Source: Citrobacter arsenatis (lineage in GTDB: Bacteria > Pseudomonadota > Gammaproteobacteria > Enterobacterales > Enterobacteriaceae). From it: a DNA stretch of 64,000 bases. Below, piece after piece: positions 19,150 to 28,307 of the stretch; the first letter of the stretch is position 1; every line of letters starts with the position of its first letter. Location of the stretch: assembly GCF_004353845.1 (NCBI RefSeq), contig NZ_CP037864.1, positions 3,596,001 to 3,660,000 on the forward strand. The letters run 5' to 3'. The notes under the pieces are model-generated. The model saw only the letters and a list, made by a program, of their open reading frames with translations. It had not been told where the DNA came from and ran no database searches. The position numbers were made by a program, and so were the translations under genes.

Positions 19150-20286
19150 TTAATGTGCCGGGTGGTGAACAGCGTTAAAACCCAGCTTACACAGCAAGGC
19201 TGCTGCCGTTGCGTCGTCACACATCACGTATAAAGACGACCATTCACGGCGCTCAAGATAATTTTTACGCAGTTTATCAAACTCACCCGGAATTCCAGCG
19301 ACTTTACGCAGTGGCGCATCATCGCGGCGCACATCATACACTAAATGCACCAGCCTTTTCAGCGTTGGCTGATCTAACGGGCCATGCAGGGTGATACGAC
19401 CAAATTCCGGTGCAGGTAACAGGGTATTGAGCGCAATGTGCTGTTCGCGACCAATAAACTTGCTATAGGCTTCAAAGACCTGCGTGGTGCCGCGCGCTTT
19501 TCCTTCCAGGGTATACCCGGCAATGTGCGCCGTGCCAATATCGGCTTTCTCCAGCAATGCCACATTGAGATCCGGCTCCCCTTCCCAGACATCCAGCACC
19601 ACGCTCAGTGCTTGCCCGGCATTAAGTCGGTTCAGCAATGCCGTATTGTCGATAACCGGCCCACGGCAGGCGTTGATCAGAATGGTGCCCGGCTTGAGTC
19701 GGCTAATCAGCGCGTCATCCGCCAGATGCAGCGTTTTGTACGGTCCGTCCTTGAACAGCGGCGTATGAAAAGTCAATACATCGGCTTGCTCTACCAGCTC
19801 GTCCAGCGAGCGGAAATCCCCCTCATCACCGCGATCGGCTCGCGGCGGATCGCATAACAGCGTGCGGATCCCCAACGCTTCCAGGCGCGCCTGCAAACGC
19901 CCCCCCACATTGCCCACGCCCACGATACCCACGGTACGATCGCGTAACGCAAACCCGTCGCGCTCTGCCAGCATCAGTAACGCTGAAAACACATATTCTA
20001 CGACCGCAATCGCGTTACAGCCGGGTGCAGCGGAAAAACCGATCCCCGACTGCGCAAGCCAGGCTTCATCTACATGGTCCGTGCCTGCGGTTGCCGTCCC
20101 GACAAATTTAACCGGTTTTCCGCCAAGCAGTGATTCATTTACTTTCGTCACCGAGCGCACCATTAAGGCTTCGGCATCATCCAGTTCGGCAACGGGAATC
20201 GGGCGACCGGGAACTGCTTTGACCTCCCCCAAACGACTGAACAGTTCGCGGGCATAGGGCATATTTTCATCAACGAGGATTTTCAC
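19150..20286 (-). CDS. pdxB: Erythronate-4-phosphate dehydrogenase
   Basis: This 378-residue enzyme oxidises 4-phosphoerythronate in the DXP-dependent pyridoxal phosphate pathway. The NAD site GIVGVGNVGGRLQARL lies near residue 120. The catalytic triad is in NACRGPVIDN (Arg), DVWEGEPDL (Glu) and AHIAGYTLEGKARG (His). A PdxB-type C-terminal domain follows. Confidence 0.98.
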   Translation of the reverse strand: MKILVDENMPYARELFSRLGEVKAVPGRPIPVAELDDAEALMVRSVTKVNESLLGGKPVKFVGTATAGTDHVDEAWLAQSGIGFSAAPGCNAIAVVEYVFSALLMLAERDGFALRDRTVGIVGVGNVGGRLQARLEALGIRTLLCDPPRADRGDEGDFRSLDELVEQADVLTFHTPLFKDGPYKTLHLADDALISRLKPGTILINACRGPVIDNTALLNRLNAGQALSVVLDVWEGEPDLNVALLEKADIGTAHIAGYTLEGKARGTTQVFEAYSKFIGREQHIALNTLLPAPEFGRITLHGPLDQPTLKRLVHLVYDVRRDDAPLRKVAGIPGEFDKLRKNYLERREWSSLYVMCDDATAAALLCKLGFNAVHHPAH

Positions 20287-20391
20287 GTCTTTCGCACCTG
20301 TTTGAGAACGAGAGTTAACCGGGCAAGTGTGCCATAATCTCGCCGCCAGGCATACTGCGAGACCTGGTCAGCATAGATTTAAGGAACAGAG

Positions 20392-21396
20392 ATGATGCAG
20401 CCCATTTCAGGTACGCCCGCTCGCCCTCCCGGCGAAGGCCAAAATGCCCCTTCCGTGGCGGGAGAACAACCGTTATCCACGCAGCAACGTACCGTGCTGG
20501 AGCGACTGATTACCCGTTTGATTTCGCTCACCCAACAGCAAAGCGCCGAGGTGTGGGCCGGAATGAAGCACGATTTGGGCGTCAAAAGTGATACGCCATT
20601 GCAGTCACGTCACTTTCCTGCCGCTGAGCAAAACCTGAACCAACGGCTGGGGGTTGCTCAGCAAAATCATGCTAATCGTCAGGTGCTGTCGCAGCTTACT
20701 GAATTATTGAGTCAGGGAAATAACCGCCAGGCAGTCAGTGATTTTATCCGTCAGCAGTATGGGCAAACGGCGCTCAGCCAGCTCACGCCTGAGCAATTAA
20801 AGAACGTGCTCACGCTGCTGCAGCAAGGGCAACTTTCGATACCGCAACCACAGCAGCGCCCGGCCACCGATCGTCCGTTGTTACCCGCAGAGCACAATAC
20901 GCTGAACCAGTTGGTTACCAAACTGGCGGCGGCCACGGGTGAATCCGGGAAGATGATCTGGCAGTCGATGCTGGAGCTGTCTGGCGTAAAAAGCGGTGAG
21001 CTGATCCCTGCCAAACAGTTTACGCACCTGGTCACTTGGCTGCAGGCGCGCCAAACGCTCAGTCTGCAAAGTGCCCCAACGCTACAAACGCTCCAGGCGG
21101 CGCTGAAGCTACCCTTAGAGCCGAATGAGCTGACGGCAATAAAAGAGTACGCGCAGCAGACGTATCAGATCCAACCGCAATCGATTCTGACCACGGTGCA
21201 GGTGCTGGATTTGCTCAATCAAATCTTCCTGCGCCGCGTGGAACGAGAACGCGAGCTCAGCGATCCGCGTCATCTTCAGCCTATTTACAGCCCGTTCGCA
21301 CCGATGATTGAAACGGTTAAATCTCTGTCGGCACGACCGGGACTGCTGTTTGTTGCGTTGATGATTGCGTTAGCCATTTTCTGGCTGGTCGCTTAA
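20392..21396 (+). CDS. flk: Flagellar hook-length/FlgM export regulator Flk
   Basis: A 334-residue protein with a cytoplasmic body rich in Gln and a single C-terminal membrane anchor (GLLFVALMIALAIFWLVA). In Salmonella Flk (RflH) prevents premature secretion through the flagellar export gate into the periplasm. Only parts are well conserved with E. coli, such as DRPLLPAEHNTLNQLVTKLA. It converges with yfcJ and overlaps it by 4 bp. Confidence 0.93.
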   Translation: MMQPISGTPARPPGEGQNAPSVAGEQPLSTQQRTVLERLITRLISLTQQQSAEVWAGMKHDLGVKSDTPLQSRHFPAAEQNLNQRLGVAQQNHANRQVLSQLTELLSQGNNRQAVSDFIRQQYGQTALSQLTPEQLKNVLTLLQQGQLSIPQPQQRPATDRPLLPAEHNTLNQLVTKLAAATGESGKMIWQSMLELSGVKSGELIPAKQFTHLVTWLQARQTLSLQSAPTLQTLQAALKLPLEPNELTAIKEYAQQTYQIQPQSILTTVQVLDLLNQIFLRRVERERELSDPRHLQPIYSPFAPMIETVKSLSARPGLLFVALMIALAIFWLVA

Positions 21397-22571
21397 CCTT
21401 TTCGCAGCGTAAGCAGCGTCACGACAATCCCCACCACGGCGGAGATCGCCCCGGCAAGGAATACCGAGGGATATCCGTACGCGGTGGCCAGCACCCCGGC
21501 GACCGGGCCGCTTATGCCGTAGGAGATATCCTGAAACGCAGCGTACCCCCCCAGCGCCGTACCGCGAACCTGCGCGGGCACTCGCTTCACTACTTCGACG
21601 CCCAATGCCGGGAAGATAAGCGAACACCCGGCCCCGGTTAATGCTGCCCCGAGCAGCGCAATCCAGGCCGATGGGGCCTGCCACAGCAAAATCAGCCCCG
21701 CAGTTTCAACCAGCAAAGAGACAACGGCAACCTTCACGCCACCGAACCGGTCCGGCATCCAGCCAAACAGAATGCGCATCAGCACAAACGCCCCGCCAAA
21801 TGCGGTCAGGGTGAATCCCGCCATCGTCCAGCCGTTGCTGACAAAATAGAGCGAAATAAATGTACCGATCACTGCAAAGCCAACGCCCTGCAGCGCCAGG
21901 CCCAGGCCCGGTTTCCAGATAAGCCCTACCACACTCCATAACGAAGGTCGTTCTCCTGCATGCGCAGGCACTTTGCGCACGGTGCCGTTGAAGGCCCATG
22001 CCAGCAGCGGTAATACCATTGTGGTTGCCGCCAGCTCCGCGAAGCCAAAGTGGCTGTGGATCAACAGACCCAGCGGCGCACCGGCAGCCAGCGCGCCATA
22101 AATCGCCATCCCATTCCACGACATCACCTTACCCGAGCGCGTTGGGCCAACCAGCCCAAGTCCCCAGGTCAGCGTTCCTGTAAGTAGTTGGCTTTCGCCA
22201 AAACCGAGGATCAAACGTCCGACGATTAATAATGCAAATTTTACGGGGACAGAGACAGGCAATAACGCGGCTAAAAGCCACGCTGCGCCCGCCAGCCCAC
22301 AGGCAAACATCCCCTGTAGCGCAGAACGTTTAGCACCATATTGATCGGCTAAGCGCCCGGCGTAGCCGCGCGTTAATACCGTTGCCAGAAACTGTACACC
22401 TACGGCGATACCGACCATGGTATTGCCATAGCCCAGCTCCTGATGCACAAACAGAGGAATGACGGGCAACGGCAGACCGACCGTCATGTAGGTCAGGAAA
22501 ACCGCAAAAGCGATGCGAAACAGCGAAAAGTTCGCCGACGGTGTTTTTTCTTGTTGGGTTACAGCTGTCAT
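21393..22571 (-). CDS. yfcJ: MFS transporter YfcJ
   Basis: A 392-residue inner-membrane transporter of the major facilitator superfamily with about 12 segments. A typical loop 2-3 motif is GYAGRLADQYGAKRS. Its substrate is unknown; relatives include the arabinose exporter-like YfcJ/YhhS group. The ribosome site GGAG lies 6 bp before the ATG. Confidence 0.93.
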   Translation of the reverse strand: MTAVTQQEKTPSANFSLFRIAFAVFLTYMTVGLPLPVIPLFVHQELGYGNTMVGIAVGVQFLATVLTRGYAGRLADQYGAKRSALQGMFACGLAGAAWLLAALLPVSVPVKFALLIVGRLILGFGESQLLTGTLTWGLGLVGPTRSGKVMSWNGMAIYGALAAGAPLGLLIHSHFGFAELAATTMVLPLLAWAFNGTVRKVPAHAGERPSLWSVVGLIWKPGLGLALQGVGFAVIGTFISLYFVSNGWTMAGFTLTAFGGAFVLMRILFGWMPDRFGGVKVAVVSLLVETAGLILLWQAPSAWIALLGAALTGAGCSLIFPALGVEVVKRVPAQVRGTALGGYAAFQDISYGISGPVAGVLATAYGYPSVFLAGAISAVVGIVVTLLTLRKG

Positions 22572-22750
22572 GCGTTACTCCAAAATGCAGAGTAAGGCGA
22601 GGAATGTCCACGCCCCCTCTACCTGACTTTCAGGATTAAGGTGCGTTGGATAACGTTAAACGCTTACGCATTATCAAGAGGATAATGTTGAAGCTGGAGT
22701 CTGCCTGCGAGTGACCCTGGCTGTCAACTGTGAAAGCATAGCTGTGTGTT

Positions 22751-22891
22751 TCAAAGCGGTGACTTCTCAACGAACAAAAAGGGAAATACCGCATCAATGC
22801 CTTTCGCTCTGAACCTCCGTACATCTGGTGCGCTTCCAGGAACCCCCGGTAATTCAAGACACTCCTTTACCGTGAACCACTCTTTTACCAT
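22751..22891 (-). pseudogene. Truncated Mu-type repressor/transposase DNA-binding domain
   Basis: A 46-residue ORF beginning MVKEWFTVKECLELPGVPGS resembles the N-terminal winged-helix domain shared by Mu repressor c and MuA transposase (W-x-T-x-K-E-L ... LPG-(L/V)-P-x-S). It ends just after RRFRAKGIDA, where family members continue, so it looks like a remnant. A good ribosome site (AGGA) precedes it. It is divergent from a Ner-like gene, the same arrangement as repressor c and ner in Mu-like phages. Confidence 0.6.
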
Positions 22892-23061
22892 CAGTTTCTT
22901 TCCTTTCTGCTGATGAAATAAAAATATTTTTTCTTTTTCGCGAAAATTCAAATTAATTCTGGCAATATTCCTACAACAAAAAGAAAGTAACGTTCTTTTT
23001 CTTTCTAATTTACAACCTGAAAAATATCGGCGCCGAGAACACATTTTCTTAGGATTACAGA
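22892..23061. promoter_or_regulatory. Divergent A+T-rich control region between the repressor remnant and the ner-like gene
   Basis: This gap is A+T-rich and contains the inverted repeat AAAAAGAA-N7-TTCTTTTT at 22978-23000, plus a second A/T-rich dyad near 22930-22956. It resembles a small phage operator region; no protein is encoded. Confidence 0.4.
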
Positions 23062-23304
23062 ATGGAACACAAAAGCCAAGACTGGCATCGTGCAGATATT
23101 AAAAGTGCACTGGAAAAAAGAGGTATTACGCTCAGAGAATTGTCTCGTTTGGCGGGCTTGTCTCCTGATTTGCTACGAAATGCATTTACCCGCAGCTGGC
23201 CCCGAGCAGAACAGATCATCGCACAGGCGCTGGAAACCACGCCGGACGTGATTTGGCCGTCACGCTATCTCTCGAAATCAGCAAAAAACGGTTATAAAGA
23301 ATAA
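23062..23304 (+). CDS. Ner/Nlp-family DNA-binding regulator (SfsB-like)
   Basis: An 80-residue protein of the Mu Ner family, which includes E. coli SfsB/Nlp. It has the signature DWHRADIKSALEKRGITLRE, then the helix-turn-helix LSRLAGLSPDLLRNAF and the conserved W-P-R-A-E-Q-I-I-A-Q-A-L ... VIWPSRY ending. In Mu, Ner represses early and c transcription. Here it looks intact (AGGA at seven bases before the ATG) but stands without a prophage, so it may be a domesticated regulator or a relic. Confidence 0.88.
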   Translation: MEHKSQDWHRADIKSALEKRGITLRELSRLAGLSPDLLRNAFTRSWPRAEQIIAQALETTPDVIWPSRYLSKSAKNGYKE

Positions 23305-23467
23305 TTATCAATTATAAATACATTACCCATAATTTACTCAACGGATTAATTAATACCTTAATCATATATATTCTCGATATTAATAGCACTATCGGCCATT
23401 CCCGTCAGATTAAATTCTGTTAAAGCAATACACGAACTTATTACATATTCTCTTAACAGGAGTCATT

Positions 23468-23837
23468 ATGAGCTGGGATAAAACAGCAGCAACAAATTAT
23501 GCAAAATCACATGCAGGCGGGCATTCTCAGAATGCGTTGCGCAGAATTTACCCGTAAAGCTATTCAGGCCGGTGGTATCAATCTTGGGAATACCTACCAT
23601 GCTAAAGATTATGGACCACTGTTAAAAAACGCAGGATTAAGCCCTATCGGCACATATGAACAGCCCAGAGCAGGAGATGTCGTCGTCATTCAACCTTATG
23701 AGGGAGGAAACCCAAGCGGTCATATGGCGATCTTTGACGGTCAGGAGTGGTACTCCGATTTTAGACAACGTGATATGTGGGCGGGGCCTGGCTATCGTGC
23801 GGCAAAACCTTCATACACAATTTACAGGAAGCAGTAA
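23468..23837 (+). pseudogene. Papain-fold (NlpC/P60-like, BPSL0067-type) amidase, frameshifted at the catalytic Cys
   Basis: The frame opens at ATG 23468 (MSWDKTAATNYAKSHAGGHS) after AGGAG and runs out of phase at 23537-23538. The rest of the protein continues in the next frame as CAEFTRKAIQAGG to the TAA ending at 23837. Removing one T restores about 122 residues, with Cys (NACAEF), His (SGHMAIFDG) and Asp (WYSDF) like small T6SS-type or phage-type peptidoglycan amidases. The extra base falls directly before the catalytic Cys codon. The stop overlaps the ATG of the next gene (TAATG), so it was a coupled pair. No T6SS genes are in the window. A sequencing error is possible. Confidence 0.65.
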
Positions 23838-24355
23838 TGAAAGCGTTCTCATTGATTGCTATGGTTTTGTTACTTTGTAGCTGTTCTTCATCACGCAGTG
23901 ACAGCGCTCAGGATGTTAAACAGTTCTATCTCGCGTGGATGTCCGCATACACACAATATCGGGATACGTCCGCACTCATGCAACGCTATGTGGCGAAAGA
24001 CGTTATCGATCGTCTGGCGCTGATTGACAGCCTTTACGAGCAGGAAATAATAAATTCTGACTACTTTATGTACGTGCAGGATTACGACCCTGAATGGATC
24101 CCACAGTTACAGATTGGAGCGGCTCAGCCCTTTCTCGGTGGCGAAAAGGTGGAGGTACAATTAGGTGGACCGACTGGCGAAGCGCCCATGCAACTGGAAG
24201 TGTATACGCGTTGGGAAGAGGGTCGCTGGAAAATTTATCGCGTGCGGGAGCTGGGCAATCAATTTGAACAGCCAATCTACAGCGCCGGTGATATTACACA
24301 AGCCAAAGCGTGGTCAGCTGAAATCGCGCCGGAATACGAAAAGATGAATAAATAA
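23837..24355 (+). CDS. DUF3828-type lipoprotein, possible immunity protein
   Basis: A 172-residue protein with a lipoprotein signal (hydrophobic core then LCSC before SSSRSDS), so it would be anchored in the envelope facing the periplasm. The mature part resembles DUF3828 proteins: DVKQFYLAWMSAYTQYRD near the start and WKIYRVRELG near the end. Its start overlaps the stop of the amidase gene. Pairing of a peptidoglycan amidase with a periplasmic protein suggests an effector-immunity couple; this role is inferred from context and not from a known motif. Confidence 0.72.
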   Translation: MKAFSLIAMVLLLCSCSSSRSDSAQDVKQFYLAWMSAYTQYRDTSALMQRYVAKDVIDRLALIDSLYEQEIINSDYFMYVQDYDPEWIPQLQIGAAQPFLGGEKVEVQLGGPTGEAPMQLEVYTRWEEGRWKIYRVRELGNQFEQPIYSAGDITQAKAWSAEIAPEYEKMNK

Positions 24356-24380
24356 AAAAGGGAGCCATCAGGCTCCCCTT
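24353..24380 (-). terminator. Rho-independent terminator of fabB (bidirectional)
   Basis: GGGAGCC and GGCTCCC form a 7-bp stem with a four-base loop. The minus strand has a TTTTTTATT tail suited to fabB, and the plus strand has CCTTT, serving the convergent lipoprotein gene. Confidence 0.88.
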
Positions 24381-24405
24381 TGCATCTCATTTTGCAGACT
24401 TACGC

Positions 24406-25620
24406 TTACAGCTTACGCATAACCAGCGTAGCGTTGGTGCCGCCAAAGCCGAAGCTGTTGGACATCACGGTGGTCAGCGCCTGCTCGGTCGGTTTGGTTA
24501 CGATGTTCAGACCAGCCGCCTGCTCATCCAGCTCTTCAATATTGATGCTTGGCGCGATAAAACCGTGTTCCAGCATCAGCAGAGAGTAGATGGCTTCCTG
24601 CACGCCAGCCGCACCCAGTGAGTGACCGGTCATCGCTTTGGTTGCCGAGATTGCCGGGCTGTTGTCGCCAAACACTTCACGAATTGCGCCCAGCTCTTTC
24701 ACGTCGCCTACCGGAGTAGAGGTACCGTGGGAGTTCAGGTAGTCGATCGGGGTGTCTACGCCGTGCATCGCCATCTGCATGCAGCGTACTGCGCCTTCGC
24801 CAGACGGAGCAACCATGTCTGCGCCATCAGACGTTGCGCCGTAACCGACGATTTCCGCATAGATGTGTGCGCCACGGGCCAGAGCGTGTTCCAGTTCTTC
24901 AACCACGACCATACCGCCGCCGCCGGCAATAACGAAACCATCGCGGTTTGCGTCATAGGTACGGGAAGCTTTGGACGGATCGTCGTTATATTTGGTAGAC
25001 AGCGCGCCCATTGCGTCGAATTCGCACGCCATTTCCCAGCACAGCTCTTCGCCACCGCCAGCAAACACGATGTCCTGTTTGCCCAGCTGAATTTGTTCTA
25101 CCGCGTTGCCGATGCAGTGCGCAGATGTCGCACAGGCAGAGCTGATGGAGTAGTTTACGCCGTGAATTTTGAACGGCGTTGCGAGGCAGGCAGAAACGCC
25201 GGACGCCATCGCTTTGGTGACCACATACGGGCCAACCGCTTTCAGGCCACGCGGGCTACGCATTGCGTCAGCGCCGAACACCTGAAAACGCGGGGAGCCG
25301 CCGCCGGAACCTGCAATCAGGCCAACGCGCGGGTTGTTCTGGTAATCTTCTGCAGCAAGGCCAGCATCTGCCACAGCCTGCTCCATTGAAAGGAATGCAT
25401 AGATGGATGCGTCGCTCATGAAGCGCACTACTTTGCGGTCAATGAGGCCAGTGGTATCCAGTTTTACGTTGCCCCAAACGTGGCTACGCATGCCGGAGTC
25501 CTTCAGCTCCTGAGAGAAAGTGATCCCTGAACGTCCTTCACGCAGAGATGCCAGGACTTCCTGCTGGTTATTACCGATGCTGGAAACGATGCCCAAGCCA
25601 GTAATCACTGCACGTTTCAT
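24406..25620 (-). CDS. fabB: 3-oxoacyl-[acyl-carrier-protein] synthase I
   Basis: This 404-residue condensing enzyme elongates acyl-ACP with malonyl-ACP and is required for unsaturated fatty acid synthesis. The nucleophile Cys is in SSACATSAHCIG, near residue 163, and the catalytic histidines are in NSHGTSTPVGD and MTGHSLGAAG. A FabR-type operator lies upstream. Confidence 0.98.
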   Translation of the reverse strand: MKRAVITGLGIVSSIGNNQQEVLASLREGRSGITFSQELKDSGMRSHVWGNVKLDTTGLIDRKVVRFMSDASIYAFLSMEQAVADAGLAAEDYQNNPRVGLIAGSGGGSPRFQVFGADAMRSPRGLKAVGPYVVTKAMASGVSACLATPFKIHGVNYSISSACATSAHCIGNAVEQIQLGKQDIVFAGGGEELCWEMACEFDAMGALSTKYNDDPSKASRTYDANRDGFVIAGGGGMVVVEELEHALARGAHIYAEIVGYGATSDGADMVAPSGEGAVRCMQMAMHGVDTPIDYLNSHGTSTPVGDVKELGAIREVFGDNSPAISATKAMTGHSLGAAGVQEAIYSLLMLEHGFIAPSINIEELDEQAAGLNIVTKPTEQALTTVMSNSFGFGGTNATLVMRKL

Positions 25621-25668
25621 TCAATACCTCTGTAAGTCGCACTATTTTAAAGTTTCGAGTGGCACAAT

Positions 25669-25686
25669 AGCGTACACTTGTACGCC
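25669..25686. promoter_or_regulatory. FabR operator upstream of fabB
   Basis: The near-perfect palindrome AGCGTACA-CT-TGTACGCC matches the FabR site known at fabA and fabB. It lies about 50 bp before the fabB start. FabR represses fabB in response to the balance of saturated and unsaturated acyl chains. Confidence 0.8.
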
Positions 25687-25779
25687 GAACAAGTCCGATC
25701 AGCCATTTTATGTGGAAATTTGCGCAGCCAGGCACTCATCGCTAAGATCGGGGCACAGCCTGCCAGACGAGTAACTTAC

Positions 25780-27780
25780 GTGAAACAATACGCTATACAA
25801 CCTGCCAACCTTGAATTCAACGCTGAGGGTACACCTGTTTCCCGAGATTTTGACGATGTCTATTTTTCTAATGATAACGGGCTGGAAGAGACACGTTACG
25901 TCTTTCTCGGCGGTAACCATCTCCCACAGCGATTCCCTGCGCACTCACGCCCTCTCTTCGTGGTGGCAGAAAGCGGGTTTGGCACCGGACTTAACTTCCT
26001 CACGCTCTGGCAGGCATTTGCCGAATTTCGCGATACTCACCCAGATGTTACTCTGGAAAGATTACATTTCATCAGTTTCGAAAAATATCCGCTAACACGT
26101 GAAGATCTCACATTAGCCCACCAACACTGGCCGGAGCTTGCCCCATGGGCCACAGCGTTACAGGCGCAGTGGCCGCTGCCGCTGGCGGGATGCCATCGTC
26201 TTCTTCTTGATGATGGGCGCGTCACGCTGGATCTGTGGTTTGGCGATATTAACGAACTGACCAGCAAACTCGATGATTCCCTGAATCAAAAAGTGGACGC
26301 CTGGTTCCTGGACGGTTTCGCACCGGCGAAAAATCCGGATATGTGGACGCCAACGCTGTTTAACGCGATGGCCCGACTGGCTCGTCCCGGCGGGACATTA
26401 GCGACCTTCACATCGGCAGGCTTTGTGCGTCGGGGGTTGCTGGAAGCCGGGTTTACAATGCAAAAATGCAAAGGCTTTGGCCGCAAGCGCGAAATGCTCT
26501 GTGGCGTTATGGAACAGACTCAGTCGTTCCCGTCCTCAGCGCCTTGGTTTGCGCGTACGGGAACAGATAAACGCGAAGCCGCCATTATTGGCGGGGGGAT
26601 TGCCAGCGCATTGCTGTCGCTGGCGTTACTGCGTCGCGGCTGGCAGGTCACGCTGTATTGCGCAGACGATAAACCCGCCGGGGGCGCATCCGGTAATCGC
26701 CAGGGCGCGCTCTATCCGCTACTCAGCAAGCATGACGCGGCCATTAATCTCTTTTTCCCCACCGCGTTTACCTTCGCTCGTCGATTGTATGACGCCCTCC
26801 CCGTTGAGTTCGCGCATGACTGGTGCGGCGTGACGCAGCTGGCGTGGGATGAGAAAAGCCAGCAAAAAATCACCCAGATGCTGTCCCTGGAACTGCCCGA
26901 TACGCTCGCCGTCGGAGTTGACGCACAGCAGGTTTTACAAACGACAGGCGTGGAAACCGGGTGCGGTGGAATTCAGTATCCCACCGGAGGATGGTTGTAT
27001 CCGGCGCAATTAACCGCTGCCGTACTGGACTATGCCGTAACGCTTGGGTTACGCACCCGCTACCAACATACGCTGACCTCACTGGCACGCCACACCGCAG
27101 GCTGGCAATTGCAGTTTGCCAGTGGTGAAACCGCCACTCACGCCGCAGTCGTTCTGGCTAACGGTCATCGCATTAACAGCGTTGAGCAAACGCAGTCGCT
27201 ACCGGTGTACTCCGTAGGCGGTCAGGTGAGTCATATTCCTACCACACCTGCGCTTTCAGCGCTGCGTCAGGTGCTGTGCTATGACGGCTACCTCACGCCA
27301 CACAACCCGCAAAACCAGCAGCACTGCATTGGTGCCAGTTATCATCGAGGGAGTGAAGAGACAGCGTTTCGCGAGGACGATCAGCAGCAAAACCGTCAAC
27401 GATTGATCGACTGCTTGCCGAACGCTGCGTGGGTAAAAGAGGTCGACGTTAGTGATAATGCCGCCCGCTGTGGGGTGCGCTGCGCCACGCGCGATCACAT
27501 GCCGATGGTCGGCAACGTCGCGGACTATGACGCCACGCTCAGTCAGTATGCCACTCTTGCCGAAAACAAAGAGCACGCCGTAAACGCCCCGGTGTATTGC
27601 GATTTATTTATGCTGGGTGCGTTGGGCTCGCGCGGGCTGTGTACCGCCCCGTTATGTGCAGAAATTCTGGCATCACAAATGAGCGATGAACCCATCCCTA
27701 TGGATGCCAGCACGCTGGCGGCGCTGACCCCGAATCGTCTGTGGGTAAGGAAGCTATTGAAGGGCAAAGCGGTAAAATAA
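25780..27780 (+). CDS. mnmC: Bifunctional tRNA 5-methylaminomethyl-2-thiouridine biosynthesis protein
   Basis: This 667-residue enzyme finishes mnm5s2U34 in tRNA. The N-terminal domain (to about residue 240) is the SAM methyltransferase, with ESGFGTGLNFLTLW and the catalytic WFLDGFAPAKNPDMW. The C-terminal domain is the FAD-dependent oxidase, with the dinucleotide site AAIIGGGIASALLSLALLRRG. I start at GTG 25780 (VKQYAIQPANLEF), which matches the E. coli length of 668; the 34 codons upstream are not conserved. The last 49 bp are part of a tandem duplication. Confidence 0.96.
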   Translation: MKQYAIQPANLEFNAEGTPVSRDFDDVYFSNDNGLEETRYVFLGGNHLPQRFPAHSRPLFVVAESGFGTGLNFLTLWQAFAEFRDTHPDVTLERLHFISFEKYPLTREDLTLAHQHWPELAPWATALQAQWPLPLAGCHRLLLDDGRVTLDLWFGDINELTSKLDDSLNQKVDAWFLDGFAPAKNPDMWTPTLFNAMARLARPGGTLATFTSAGFVRRGLLEAGFTMQKCKGFGRKREMLCGVMEQTQSFPSSAPWFARTGTDKREAAIIGGGIASALLSLALLRRGWQVTLYCADDKPAGGASGNRQGALYPLLSKHDAAINLFFPTAFTFARRLYDALPVEFAHDWCGVTQLAWDEKSQQKITQMLSLELPDTLAVGVDAQQVLQTTGVETGCGGIQYPTGGWLYPAQLTAAVLDYAVTLGLRTRYQHTLTSLARHTAGWQLQFASGETATHAAVVLANGHRINSVEQTQSLPVYSVGGQVSHIPTTPALSALRQVLCYDGYLTPHNPQNQQHCIGASYHRGSEETAFREDDQQQNRQRLIDCLPNAAWVKEVDVSDNAARCGVRCATRDHMPMVGNVADYDATLSQYATLAENKEHAVNAPVYCDLFMLGALGSRGLCTAPLCAEILASQMSDEPIPMDASTLAALTPNRLWVRKLLKGKAVK

Positions 27781-27936
27781 GATACCACCTCATCAATGCC
27801 TGATGCGCGGTGCTTATCAGGCCTACAAACCAAATCTGAATCGTCTGTGGGTAAGGAAGCTATTGAAGGGCAAAACGGTGAAATAAGATACCACCTGATC
27901 AATGCCTGATGCGCGGCGCTTATCAGGCCTACAACC
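27732..27936. repeat. Imperfect 106-bp tandem duplication of the mnmC 3' end plus REP
   Basis: Copy 1 (27732-27830) covers the last codons of mnmC, the stop and a REP element. Copy 2 (27838-27936) repeats the same order with only a few substitutions. Copy 2 keeps the final mnmC codons and stop but is not attached to any gene. Confidence 0.92.
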
Positions 27937-27983
27937 CCCGTCCACGTAGGCCGGATAAGACGCCTTCGCGTCGCCATCCGGCA
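27797..27983. repeat. REP/BIME elements after mnmC
   Basis: Three REP units are visible: 27797-27828 and 27903-27934 (TGCCTGATGCGC...GCTTATCAGGC) and 27946-27983 (GTAGGCCGGATAAGACG...CGCCATCCGGCA) in the opposite orientation. They lie between convergent mnmC and yfcL and may protect 3' ends or bind gyrase and IHF. Confidence 0.88.
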
Positions 27984-27999
27984 CAATCCACTGCAATTA

Positions 28000-28275
28000 T
28001 TATTGCGTTGCCTTTTGAAATAAAGTGTCCCACATCTCTTTCACTAACGCCTGGTCACGCGGCGAGAGTTCGCCTGCGCTGATGGCTTTTTCCAGGCTGC
28101 TGGTCACATTGGCGTACAATGCCTCAGCGGAATGGTCCTCACCAGCGTCCAGTTCGGCTACGGCCAGCGTCAGGTGCCCACGCAAATAGCCACTGGCAAA
28201 CAACTCATCATCGCTGGCGTGCTCTACCATATCGTCGATTAATGCCAGAATGCGTGATTCAAACTCCGCGATCAT
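28000..28275 (-). CDS. yfcL: YfcL family protein
   Basis: A 91-residue cytosolic acidic protein conserved beside epmC in enterics (MIAEFESRILALIDDMVEHA). There are no catalytic motifs and its function is unknown. It lies 32 bp after epmC. Confidence 0.92.
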   Translation of the reverse strand: MIAEFESRILALIDDMVEHASDDELFASGYLRGHLTLAVAELDAGEDHSAEALYANVTSSLEKAISAGELSPRDQALVKEMWDTLFQKATQ

Positions 28276-28307
28276 CTTCTTTCCTCATTGTAAACGTGGC
28301 AGCGGCT

